Shown: positions 5,803-12,375 of the stretch, in pieces
Layout: every line of letters begins with the position of its first letter
Numbering within the stretch: position 1 is the first letter of the stretch
DNA from: CAYPEZ01 sp964622275
Lineage (GTDB): Bacteria; Patescibacteriota; Minisyncoccia; Phycocordibacterales; UBA6899
Assembly: GCA_964622275.1 (NCBI GenBank)
Contig: CAZUMX010000028.1
Location: 1 to 12,749, forward strand
Length of the DNA: 12,749 bases
Direction: 5' to 3'
Program-made: the position numbers and the translations under genes
Notes under the pieces: model-generated
The model's database searches: none
What the model was told of the DNA's origin: nothing
Seen by the model: only the letters and a program-made list of their open reading frames with translations

Positions 5803-6051
5803 ATGCAAATCCCTGATGGAGCAGAAGTCTTACGCGTGAAGGTGTTTCCAGAATCATCTGAAGACAGGGTGGTGGAGAAGGGAACGCATCAGTACGAGGT
5901 GTATACCCGTGCCCCCGCACAGGAAAATCAGGCCAACCGTGAGGTGTTGTATCTCTTGGGAAAGTATCTTGGAGTCGAGCAGAAGCGCCTTCGAATCATT
6001 TCAGGACACCAGTCTTCTTCCAAGCAGATTCTTCTACAACCGGCATCTTGA
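5803..6051 (+). CDS. DUF167 (YggU-like) family protein
   Basis: The 82-residue protein matches the DUF167/YggU pattern: 'LRVKVFPESSEDRVVEKG' as the first strands, 'YEVYTRAPAQENQANREVLYLL' as the conserved central strand and helix with the N-x-x-V/L signature, and 'LRIISGHQSSSKQI' as the last strand. The family has a small alpha/beta fold and no established biochemical role. ATG 5803 lies one base after the preceding stop (TAAgATG), so translation is likely coupled to the orphan gene, although codon use here is again like the rest of the window. It ends with TGA, which must be read as stop because the family ends here. The stop codon overlaps the -35 box (TTGACG) of the next gene's promoter. 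Confidence 0.85.
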   Translation: MQIPDGAEVLRVKVFPESSEDRVVEKGTHQYEVYTRAPAQENQANREVLYLLGKYLGVEQKRLRIISGHQSSSKQILLQPAS

Positions 6052-6076
6052 CGACATTGTAGAGAGGGTTTATCAT
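6048..6076 (+). promoter_or_regulatory. Sigma70-type promoter for the ArsR-type gene, leaderless spacing
   Basis: TTGACG (6048-6053), a 17-nt spacer and TATCAT (6071-6076) form the best-spaced promoter in the window. The ATG at 6083 lies 7 nt after the -10, exactly where transcription should begin, so the mRNA is predicted to start at or within a base or two of the start codon. Confidence 0.6.
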
Positions 6077-6082
6077 TCAAAC

Positions 6083-6361
6083 ATGGATTTGAATGAATTG
6101 GCACGATCACTACGCACCGTAGGGGACGAGCGACGCCTTCATATCATTTGCCATTTAATGCGAAACGGGGAAACATCTGTGTCAGAAATCGCAGTTGCGC
6201 TCCGCATGACAGTCGCGACGACATCGCATCACCTCCAGGTGATGACACGTGATGGTCTTGTGGTCAGTGCGCGAGATGGGAAGCGAATTTGTTACTATCT
6301 CCCGCCGACAGAAGTTATTGTGCAGCTTCGACGCTTTATTCGTTCTCAGACCGACTTGTAA
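6083..6361 (+). CDS. ArsR-type winged-helix transcriptional regulator
   Basis: The 92-residue protein is a small winged helix: 'LARSLRTVGDERRLHIICHLMRNGETSVSEIAVAL' (split, residues 5-39) is the N-terminal half, 'MTVATTSHHLQVMTRDGLVVSAR' the recognition helix and start of the wing, and 'GKRICYYL' the wing return strand. This is the ArsR family pattern (DErRL..L, S.HL..L...GLV). The usual metal-site motif ELCVCDL is absent and only two Cys are present, so metal sensing of the ArsR type is not supported. The frame is open upstream to 5909, but the ATG at 6083 fits the family N-terminus, avoids overlap with DUF167 and sits correctly behind a promoter. It directly precedes grpE-dnaK-dnaJ, where many bacteria have hrcA. 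Confidence 0.88.
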   Translation: MDLNELARSLRTVGDERRLHIICHLMRNGETSVSEIAVALRMTVATTSHHLQVMTRDGLVVSARDGKRICYYLPPTEVIVQLRRFIRSQTDL

Positions 6362-6373
6362 ACATAATTAAGG

Positions 6374-6379
6374 TATACT
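6374..6379 (+). promoter_or_regulatory. -10-like box before grpE
   Basis: TATACT ends 9 nt before the grpE ATG (6389). The only -35-like hexamer, TTGTAA (6356-6361, overlapping the ArsR stop codon), is 12 nt upstream, which is too close for a normal promoter. A short-leader grpE transcript is possible; otherwise grpE is read through from the arsR-type promoter. Confidence 0.35.
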
Positions 6380-6388
6380 CACACTACT

Positions 6389-6970
6389 ATGGATGACCAA
6401 CAAGACGATATAAAAATACCCAAGACGGACCAGACCGATGACGTGGTGATAGAAGAGTCTGATGAGGATGGAAATACTGGCAGTCCCGCGGATCAGATAA
6501 AGAAACTTCGTGAAAAACTCAAGAAGGCAGTTGCAGAAAAACAAGAGTATCTCGATGGCTGGCAAAGGCTGAGGGCAGACTTCTTGAATTATAAAAAGCG
6601 ATCTGATGATTCTCTTAAGGACGCCATCAATATCGGGAAAGCAGGAGTCATCGAAGATCTCCTTTCTGCAATCGAAAGTTTTGATATGGCGATGGGAAAC
6701 AAGGAAGCATGGGAAAAGGTTGAAAAGAATTGGCGCATGGGAGTCGAATACATCTATCAGCAGCTTACAGGAGCACTCGAATCCCACGGACTCAAACCCC
6801 TTGTCCCTGCCATCGGCTCACATTTTGACGCCAATGAACACTCAGCAGTTGAATCCATTCATACCGACGACGAAGGAAAGGACCATACAATCGCAGAAGT
6901 GGTGCAAAAAGGGTACAGCTTGGGCGATAAGGTCCTCCGGCATCCCAAAGTAAAAGTCTATTCAAAATAA
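6389..6970 (+). CDS. grpE: Nucleotide exchange factor GrpE
   Basis: GrpE dimers release ADP from DnaK and so restart the chaperone cycle in the cytosol. The 193 residues fall in the usual range. An acidic disordered N-terminus (1-32) is followed by a long coiled coil (about 33-75: 'IKKLREKLKKAVAEKQEYLDGWQRLRADFLNYKKR', split), a helical dimerisation part ('VIEDLLSAIESFDMAM'), and the beta domain with the family motif F-D-A-N-E-H-S-A-V (146-154) and 'TIAEVVQKGYSLGDKVLRHPKVKV'. It starts 27 nt after the ArsR-type stop and has no Shine-Dalgarno motif; ACTACTATGG at the start is shared with rpsK. dnaK follows after 148 nt with its own promoter. Confidence 0.96.
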   Translation: MDDQQDDIKIPKTDQTDDVVIEESDEDGNTGSPADQIKKLREKLKKAVAEKQEYLDGWQRLRADFLNYKKRSDDSLKDAINIGKAGVIEDLLSAIESFDMAMGNKEAWEKVEKNWRMGVEYIYQQLTGALESHGLKPLVPAIGSHFDANEHSAVESIHTDDEGKDHTIAEVVQKGYSLGDKVLRHPKVKVYSK

Positions 6971-6991
6971 TCTTCTATCAGTAAAAATAAT

Positions 6992-7019
6992 TTGTAAAAT
7001 GTAATAAATGTGTTATAAT
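6992..7019 (+). promoter_or_regulatory. Sigma70-type promoter for dnaK
   Basis: TTGTAA (6992-6997), a 16-nt spacer and a perfect TATAAT (7014-7019) predict a start near 7026 and a leader of about 93 nt. An AT-rich inverted repeat ATAAT-N6-ATTAT (7015-7030) covers the -10 and start site and could be an operator. There is no CIRCE (TTAGCACTC-N9-GAGTGCTAA). Confidence 0.6.
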
Positions 7020-7118
7020 GTTTGTATTATCGTTCGTGGAAGGTGTGCGTAGATAGGCATCTTTTTCTCCTCACAATCAGTTATTTGTATTACTTAATTC
7101 ATTAGCTAAAACAATTCT

Positions 7119-9008
7119 ATGGCAAAAATTCTTGGTATCGATCTTGGAACGACAAACTCCGCAATGGCGATTGTTGAAGCGGGTGAACCCCGAATCATCG
7201 AAAACGTCGAAGGTGTCCGTACCACTCCGTCTATCGTCGCGCTTTCAAAGACTGGCGAGCGCCAGGTGGGGCTGACAGCAAAGCGCCAAGCGGTCACGAA
7301 CCCAAAGAACACGATCTATCAGATCAAGCGCTTTATCGGCCATTCCTTCGATGAGGACACGGTACAGAAGGACAAGGCTGTTGTTCCGTTCGACATGCAA
7401 AAATCTGCAAATGGAGGCGTGGAAGTCAAAATGGGTGACAAGTGGAACCGTCCAGAGGAAATCTCCGCAATGATCCTCCAGAAGCTTAAAGCAGATGCAG
7501 AAGCAAAGCTTGGTGAGAAAATCACCGAAGCCGTCATTACCGTTCCTGCATATTTCAACGACGCACAGCGCCAAGCGACACGCGACGCAGGAAAGATTGC
7601 GGGTCTTGAAGTAAAGCGCATTATCAACGAGCCAACAGCGGCCGCTCTTGCGTACGGATTCAATAAGAAAGCAAATGAGAAAGTTGCAGTCTTCGATTTT
7701 GGTGGTGGAACATTCGATATCTCTATCCTTGAAGTTGCTGCAGATACGATTGAAGTGAAGGCTACTGATGGGGATGCTCATCTTGGTGGAAAGGATATCG
7801 ATCAAAAGGTCATTAACTGGCTTGCCGAAGAATTTAAAAAAGAATCAGGTATTGATATTCGCACCGACGCTCTTGCACGCCAACGCCTAGATGAAGCAGC
7901 AGAGAAGGCCAAGATCGAGCTCTCGACAGCGATGGAGACTGAGGTAAATCTTCCATTCATCACAAGTGATGCATCGGGCCCGCGCCACTTCCTCATCAAG
8001 ATGACCCGAGCCCAGCTGGAGTCTCTCTCACAGGAATTTGTCGACCGTGCCATGATGATTACTAAGCGTGCGATGGAGGCATCTCCGTTTAAGGTGGGGG
8101 AACTCAACGAAGTAATTCTCGTTGGAGGGCAGACTCGCATGCCAGCCATTCAAAAAGCGGTTGAGCAATTCTTTGGTAAGAAGCCGAATATGAGTGTAAA
8201 TCCTGACGAAGTTGTGGCTCTTGGTGCAGCTATTCAGGGAGGCATTCTTCAGGGCGATGTCCGTGATGTTCTCCTTCTTGATGTCATTCCTCTCTCTATC
8301 GGTATTGAGACTCTTGGAGGAGTGAATACGAAGCTTATCGAAAAGAACACCACCATTCCAGCATCACGATCACAGACTTTTTCTACTGCTGCCGATAATC
8401 AAACAGCGGTCACTGTCCATGTCATTCAAGGAGAGCGCCCAATGGCAGCTGACAATAAGTCACTTGGACAATTTAATCTCGAAGGAATCCCTCCTGCACC
8501 ACGTGGTATGCCGCAAATCGAAGTGACCTTCGACGTCGACGCCAACGGTATTCTTCAGGTGAAGGCAAAGGATAAGACAAGTGGCAAAGAACAGTCTATC
8601 CGTATAGAAGCACGCTCATCGCTCTCTGAGGCAGATATCGAGAAGATGAAGAAAGACGCTGAGCTCAATGCGGAAGCGGATAAGAAAAAAATGGAAGCAG
8701 TTGAAGCAAAGAACCACGCAGACTCCATGATCCATGTAGCCGAGAAGGCACTCAAGGACGCAGAAGGGAAGGTTTCTGCTGAGGTGAAGGCTGATGTCGA
8801 AGCAAAGATCGCTGATGTGCGTAAGGTCAAAGACGGAACGGATATCGATGCGATCAAAAAAGCGACCGAAGCGCTCTCAACCTCAATGCAAAAGATTGGC
8901 GAGGAGATGCAAAAGCACGCTCAAGCGAATCCACAGGGAGGAGCTGGTGCTCCCGGGGCAGAACCACCAAAGGAGGGTGATGCAGGACCCAAGGTTCACG
9001 ACGTGTAA
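7119..9008 (+). CDS. dnaK: Molecular chaperone DnaK (Hsp70)
   Basis: DnaK binds exposed hydrophobic peptides in an ATP-controlled cycle with DnaJ and GrpE. The 629 residues are full length. The nucleotide-binding domain shows phosphate-1 'GIDLGTTNS' (6-14), 'INEPTAAALAYG' (169-180), phosphate-2 'FDFGGGTFD' (192-200) and the 'ILVGGQTRMPAIQ' adenosine motif. The linker 'DVLLLDVIPLSIGIET' is followed by the substrate-binding beta domain, a charged helical lid (about 505-595), and a Gly/Pro-rich tail ending 'GPKVHDV', a loose counterpart of the usual acidic EEV-type end. The ATG at 7119 has no Shine-Dalgarno motif and lies far from its predicted transcription start. dnaJ follows after 82 nt. Confidence 0.98.
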   Translation: MAKILGIDLGTTNSAMAIVEAGEPRIIENVEGVRTTPSIVALSKTGERQVGLTAKRQAVTNPKNTIYQIKRFIGHSFDEDTVQKDKAVVPFDMQKSANGGVEVKMGDKWNRPEEISAMILQKLKADAEAKLGEKITEAVITVPAYFNDAQRQATRDAGKIAGLEVKRIINEPTAAALAYGFNKKANEKVAVFDFGGGTFDISILEVAADTIEVKATDGDAHLGGKDIDQKVINWLAEEFKKESGIDIRTDALARQRLDEAAEKAKIELSTAMETEVNLPFITSDASGPRHFLIKMTRAQLESLSQEFVDRAMMITKRAMEASPFKVGELNEVILVGGQTRMPAIQKAVEQFFGKKPNMSVNPDEVVALGAAIQGGILQGDVRDVLLLDVIPLSIGIETLGGVNTKLIEKNTTIPASRSQTFSTAADNQTAVTVHVIQGERPMAADNKSLGQFNLEGIPPAPRGMPQIEVTFDVDANGILQVKAKDKTSGKEQSIRIEARSSLSEADIEKMKKDAELNAEADKKKMEAVEAKNHADSMIHVAEKALKDAEGKVSAEVKADVEAKIADVRKVKDGTDIDAIKKATEALSTSMQKIGEEMQKHAQANPQGGAGAPGAEPPKEGDAGPKVHDV

Positions 9009-9022
9009 TTCTGTGCTACACT
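8995..9022 (+). promoter_or_regulatory. Possible dnaJ promoter
   Basis: TTCACG (8995-9000), a 16-nt spacer and TACACT (9017-9022) preceded by TGC (extended -10) overlap the dnaK stop. A start near 9029 would put the 9036-9066 hairpin in the dnaJ leader. The match is moderate. Confidence 0.35.
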
Positions 9023-9035
9023 GACCGGACTTATG

Positions 9036-9066
9036 TACCACATGTTTCGTTGTGAACCATGTGGTA
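9036..9066. repeat. Inverted repeat between dnaK and dnaJ
   Basis: TACCACATG (9036-9044) and CATGTGGTA (9058-9066) are perfect 9-bp arms. After one T-C mismatch the stem extends by TTC/GAA, leaving a GTTGT loop. There is no T run behind it, so it is not an intrinsic terminator. It could be an mRNA processing or stability element setting dnaK against dnaJ expression, or a protein-binding palindrome. Confidence 0.7.
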
Positions 9067-9090
9067 TGTCGTTAAAGACTTCCACGCACT

Positions 9091-10158
9091 ATGTCTGACT
9101 ACTACGAAATCTTAGGTGTTGACCGCAAGGCCTCAAAGGATGAAATTAAAAAGGCCTTCTACAAACTCGCTCACAAGTATCATCCTGACAAAAAAGAAGG
9201 AGACGAAAAGAAGTTCAAAGAAGTGAACGAAGCCTATCAGGTGCTTCAGGATGAAAAGAAACGCGCAGAGTATGATGCATATGGAAAGACATTCAATGGT
9301 GGAGGGCCCGGGGCTGGAGGTTTCGATCCAAGCGGATTCGGAGGATTTGGAGGTTTTGGTCAGGGAGGATTTGATGGGGTAGATCTTGGTGATATCTTTG
9401 GCGACCTCTTTGGAGGCGGAGGCGTGCGACAGCAGCGTGGTCGCGACATCTCGATGGATCTCGAAATATCTTTCCTTGAGTCAGTGACAGGGGTTTCTCG
9501 TTCAGTCATTGTGAATAAAGCATCACAGTGCTCTGTCTGTACTGGAACTGGTTCAAAGCCTGGAACGAAAAAGAAACAGTGCTCGACATGTAGCGGAAAG
9601 GGACAAGTTCGAGAGACCCGTAAATCTTTCTTTGGAACCTTCGCAACAACTAGTATGTGCAGTGTCTGTCGTGGTGCCGGTGAAGTTCCCACAGATCCAT
9701 GTAAGGCTTGTGCGGGTGTTGGAGTCCGCAAAGAAGAAGAAACTCTCTCGATCGCCATTCCAGCGGGTATCCGTGATGGTGAGATGATTCGTCTCTCTGG
9801 ACGCGGAGAAGCCGTTCCTGGAGGAGTTTCAGGAGATTTCTATGTCAAAATCTATGTAAAGGCGCATCCAATCTTTCGCCGTGAAGGGAATAACCTTGTT
9901 ATGGACCTTGACGTAAAGCTTTCAGACGCACTCCTCGGTGGTGTCTACTATGTGAAAGGGCTCGACGGTAAAGATATTGAAATTAAGGTCCCAGAAGGTG
10001 TGAGCTATGGAGACATCCTGCGTCTCAAAGAAAAAGGTATTCCGCATGGCAAAGGCAAGCAGGGAGACCTCATGGTGAACGTTATTGTGAAGACCCCAAC
10101 ACGACTTTCAAGTAAGGCAAAGAAACTCATTCAAGAACTCAAAGGGGAGGGTGTGTAA
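9091..10158 (+). CDS. dnaJ: Co-chaperone DnaJ (Hsp40, type I)
   Basis: DnaJ delivers substrates to DnaK and stimulates its ATPase. All type I parts are present in 355 residues: the J domain (1-66) with the catalytic HPD at 31-33; a Gly/Phe-rich linker (about 69-118, repeated GGFGG); the zinc domain (147-211) with four CxxCxGxG repeats (CSVCTGTG, CSTCSGKG, CSVCRGAG, CKACAGVG), binding two Zn; and the C-terminal beta domains ('GEAVPGGVSGDFYVKIYVKAH', split; 'GKQGDLMVNVIVKTP'). No Shine-Dalgarno motif precedes ATG 9091 (CCACGCACT). The gene ends just before a 274-nt non-coding stretch with AT-rich hairpins. Confidence 0.98.
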   Translation: MSDYYEILGVDRKASKDEIKKAFYKLAHKYHPDKKEGDEKKFKEVNEAYQVLQDEKKRAEYDAYGKTFNGGGPGAGGFDPSGFGGFGGFGQGGFDGVDLGDIFGDLFGGGGVRQQRGRDISMDLEISFLESVTGVSRSVIVNKASQCSVCTGTGSKPGTKKKQCSTCSGKGQVRETRKSFFGTFATTSMCSVCRGAGEVPTDPCKACAGVGVRKEEETLSIAIPAGIRDGEMIRLSGRGEAVPGGVSGDFYVKIYVKAHPIFRREGNNLVMDLDVKLSDALLGGVYYVKGLDGKDIEIKVPEGVSYGDILRLKEKGIPHGKGKQGDLMVNVIVKTPTRLSSKAKKLIQELKGEGV

Positions 10159-10166
10159 ATTTTCAA

Positions 10167-10218
10167 ATTCAAACTAAGTTTTTGAATAATGAGCATTTTC
10201 TTCAAATTGAAAGATGCT
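10167..10218. repeat. Two AT-rich hairpins downstream of dnaJ
   Basis: ATTCAAA (10167-10173) pairs with TTTGAAT (10181-10187). Then AGCATTTTC (10192-10200) pairs with GAAAGATGCT (10209-10218), with one bulged G. Neither is followed by a clear T run, so they are poor intrinsic terminators, but they could protect the dnaJ mRNA 3' end. The rest of 10219-10260 holds only a short direct repeat (TTTCTTGTG at 10239 and 10256) and a GTGCC/GGCAC pair (10245/10264). Confidence 0.4.
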
Positions 10219-10286
10219 TAAAAAGCTAAACAGAAGCCTTTCTTGTGCCTTGGGTTTTCTTGTGGCACTATAAAGATATCACTCGT

Positions 10287-10343
10287 ATGAGCACACACCC
10301 TTTCATTCCAGTGCTTATCTCCCGTGGAGTTTTTTACTCCTAG
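10287..10343 (+). CDS. Possible 18-residue leader peptide
   Basis: ATG 10287 opens an 18-codon ORF (MSTHPFIPVLISRGVFYS) ending in TAG at 10343. GATATC ends 6 nt before the ATG, the spacing of a leaderless -10, and TATAAA (10269-10274) is close by. The ORF end overlaps a small terminator hairpin (10326-10348), as in attenuator leaders. No biased run of one amino acid is seen, and an ORF this short can arise by chance. Confidence 0.25.
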   Translation: MSTHPFIPVLISRGVFYS

Positions 10344-10348
10344 TTTTT
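10326..10348 (+). terminator. Small terminator-like hairpin in the ABC exporter leader
   Basis: GGAGT (10326-10330) pairs with ACTCC (10336-10340) around five T, followed by TAGTTTTTG. The stem is only 5 bp. The preceding CTCC (10319-10322) can pair with the same GGAG around CGT, which would disrupt it. It could be an attenuator or a weak terminator. Confidence 0.4.
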
Positions 10349-10372
10349 GTCCGGATCTCACATTGATGTCAT

Positions 10373-10411
10373 AACCGTACTCCTCGGGGAGGGCAGCCTT
10401 ACTTTACGGTT
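10373..10411 (+). promoter_or_regulatory. Structured leader upstream of the ABC exporter
   Basis: AACCGTA (10373-10379) pairs perfectly with TACGGTT (10405-10411). Immediately inside, CTCC (10380-10383) pairs with GGAG (10388-10391) around TCGG. The fold ends 21 nt before the exporter ATG and is not followed by a T run, so a regulatory leader is more likely than a terminator. Confidence 0.45.
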
Positions 10412-10432
10412 CATTATTCACAACGCATTTGC

Positions 10433-12211
10433 ATGAAAGCCACAATAACCCCAAAACTTAAAGATATTGTCCAAACATTATGGAAAGGAGTCTATCCTCA
10501 CCGATTTTCTGGCGCCTCTATCTTCATACTGTTCTTTGTCGCACAGCTGACCTATTTGTTCATTCCCCTCTATTACAAGCAATTCTTTGACGTTCTTGCT
10601 CGAGGAGGTGTGGAGCCCAAGACCGTCACGAACGAACTTACGCCCATCGTGTTTGTTATCTTGGGACTTAATGCGCTCGGGTGGGCGCTATTTCGTGGGG
10701 GAATGCTTATACTCAATAGATTCGAGTCTGATGTGATGGCTCGGCTCAAGGATCTCTCCTTCGATTATGTGATCCGGCACTCGCACACGTACTTCTCAAA
10801 TACGTTTACCGGCTCCATCGTTCAACGCATTAATCGTTTGGGGCGTGCGTTTGAGCGTATCGTGGATGCGCTTATTTTCAGTCTTATTCCGATCATCATC
10901 CACACCGTCGGAGCCGCAGTGATTGTGTGGTTTCAGAATAGGTTAGTCTCGATGGTGATAGTCGTCTGGGTTGGCATCGTCTTCGTTCTGAATTTGTTCT
11001 TTTCTCGATGGAAAGTGAAATATGATGTTGCGTCTGCATCAGCTGATTCTGCGACAACAGGGAGACTTGCTGATGCTGTTGGAAACCACAGTGCCATTCT
11101 GACATATGCGGGTGAATCCCATGAATCTAAAGGCTTCCATTCCCTCACGAAACTTCAAGCCATAGCTCAGTGGCGAAGCTGGAACTTTGGAGCAATCCTC
11201 GATATGTCGCAATCAGCCCTCTTCGTGATCGTCGAATTTCTCTTGTTCTATATCGCAATCCGATATTGGGAGTCTGGACTGGTGACGGCTGGAATGTTTG
11301 TCATGTTCCAAATCTATATTATTTCTTTGGGAAATAGGATGTGGGATTTTGGGAGGGTCATTAGAGCCTTTTACGAAGGATACTCAGATTCGCAAGAAGC
11401 TGTTGCGATGCTCCTCACTCCTCACGAGATCACGGATACTAAAGGAGCTCTACCACTTGAGGTAAAAGGCGGCGAGATTACCATCACCGATCTCGTGTTT
11501 GGGTATGGCGATCTTCCACCGGTGTACGACAAACTGTCGCTTCATATCCCATCGGGTCAAAAAATTGCGCTCGTCGGTCATTCTGGCTCGGGAAAATCGA
11601 CGTTTGTGAAACTCCTCATGAGACTCCATGATCAAAGAGGGGGAGTGATCGCCATCGATGGTCAGGATATTCGTCTTATTACCCAACAGAGTCTGCGTAA
11701 GGCAATTGCATACGTTCCTCAAGATCCTGTACTTTTTCATCGCACATTGCTAGAGAATATTCAGTATGGCAGACGTGATGCTACAGAGGAAGAAACTATC
11801 TCTGCGGCGACACTTGCGCATTGCAGTGAGTTCATTGAAAAACTTCCCAAAAAGTACGATACGTTTGTAGGTGAACGCGGCGTGAAGCTTTCTGGTGGTG
11901 AAAGGCAGCGTGTTGCGATCGCAAGAGCCATACTCAAAAAGGCGCCTATTCTTATCCTTGATGAAGCCACATCAAGCCTGGATTCTCATTCAGAAGCACT
12001 GATACAGGACGCTATGAATTCGCTGATAAAAGGGAAGACGACCATAGTCATTGCCCACCGACTTTCGACGATAAAGATGATGGATCGCATTCTTGTGTTT
12101 GATAAAGGCAAGATTGTTGAAGATGGAACACACGACGAACTCTTGGAAAAGAAAGGCATCTACGCCGAACTTTGGAGCCACCAAAGTGGTGGGTATATGA
12201 CGGAGGAATAA
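10433..12211 (+). CDS. ABC transporter, exporter type (fused membrane and ATPase domains)
   Basis: This 592-residue half-transporter is expected to work as a homodimer in the cytoplasmic membrane. Six hydrophobic segments (about residues 27-49, 70-92, 145-165, 168-190, 258-280, 284-306) form a type I exporter membrane domain. The ATPase (about 345-592) has all motifs: Walker A GHSGSGKST (382-390), Q-loop Gln430 in YVPQDPVLF, signature LSGGERQ (486-492), Walker B ILILDE (506-511) with D-loop SSLD, and His542 in the H-loop (AHRLSTI). MsbA, BmrA and other lipid or multidrug exporters share this layout; the substrate cannot be told from sequence. Start 10433 has no Shine-Dalgarno motif. A structured leader precedes it, and the gene converges on a small minus-strand gene. 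Confidence 0.93.
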   Translation: MKATITPKLKDIVQTLWKGVYPHRFSGASIFILFFVAQLTYLFIPLYYKQFFDVLARGGVEPKTVTNELTPIVFVILGLNALGWALFRGGMLILNRFESDVMARLKDLSFDYVIRHSHTYFSNTFTGSIVQRINRLGRAFERIVDALIFSLIPIIIHTVGAAVIVWFQNRLVSMVIVVWVGIVFVLNLFFSRWKVKYDVASASADSATTGRLADAVGNHSAILTYAGESHESKGFHSLTKLQAIAQWRSWNFGAILDMSQSALFVIVEFLLFYIAIRYWESGLVTAGMFVMFQIYIISLGNRMWDFGRVIRAFYEGYSDSQEAVAMLLTPHEITDTKGALPLEVKGGEITITDLVFGYGDLPPVYDKLSLHIPSGQKIALVGHSGSGKSTFVKLLMRLHDQRGGVIAIDGQDIRLITQQSLRKAIAYVPQDPVLFHRTLLENIQYGRRDATEEETISAATLAHCSEFIEKLPKKYDTFVGERGVKLSGGERQRVAIARAILKKAPILILDEATSSLDSHSEALIQDAMNSLIKGKTTIVIAHRLSTIKMMDRILVFDKGKIVEDGTHDELLEKKGIYAELWSHQSGGYMTEE

Positions 12212-12245
12212 AAAAGAATCCGCCCCGATCTTACGATGGGGGCGG
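12210..12245 (-). terminator. Intrinsic terminator of the minus-strand zinc-ribbon gene
   Basis: On the minus strand CCGCCCC (12245-12239) pairs with GGGGCGG (12226-12220). Inside, after a G-G (C-C on the minus strand) mismatch, 3 more pairs close a 4-nt loop. ATTCTTTTTT follows (12219-12210). The + strand has no T run after the stem, so it is directional and belongs to the minus-strand gene. Confidence 0.75.
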
Positions 12246-12249
12246 TACG

Positions 12250-12375
12250 TCAGCGGAGCGAATCACGCTGTGAACGGTAGCACTGGCGGCAAAGATCATG
12301 GTCATCATCAGGGGTAATCCATTTCCCCCGTAAGCGAACCTTGATCTGTCGTCCGCAACTACAATATTTGTGCAT
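12250..12375 (-). CDS. Small zinc-ribbon protein (41 residues)
   Basis: On the minus strand, ATG at 12375 opens a 41-codon ORF ending in TGA at 12250. It contains C-x-C-G (residues 5-8: CSCG) and C-x-x-C (29-32: CRQC), separated by a basic then acidic middle (RLRGKWITPDDD). This is a plausible zinc ribbon, followed by a basic C-terminal end (YRSQRDSLR). Small proteins with paired CxxC-type knuckles and 'LCRQCYR'-like ends are frequent in CPR genomes; function is unknown. The start is fixed because an in-frame TGA lies upstream with no other start codon between. A minus-strand terminator begins 4 nt after the stop, which supports a real gene. It is convergent to the ABC exporter. Confidence 0.7.
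   Translation of the reverse strand: MHKYCSCGRQIKVRLRGKWITPDDDHDLCRQCYRSQRDSLR

Noticed and set aside
6048..6053. UGA recoded to Gly (Gracilibacteria-type code)
   Set aside because: DUF167 and the zinc-ribbon gene both end at TGA where their families or contexts end, so the standard bacterial code fits.
5909..6082. Upstream extension of the ArsR-type gene
   Set aside because: It overlaps DUF167 in another frame, adds non-family sequence, and a well-spaced promoter points to ATG 6083.
6362..7118. CIRCE or another classical heat-shock operator
   Set aside because: No TTAGCACTC-N9-GAGTGCTAA or close variant is present near grpE or dnaK.
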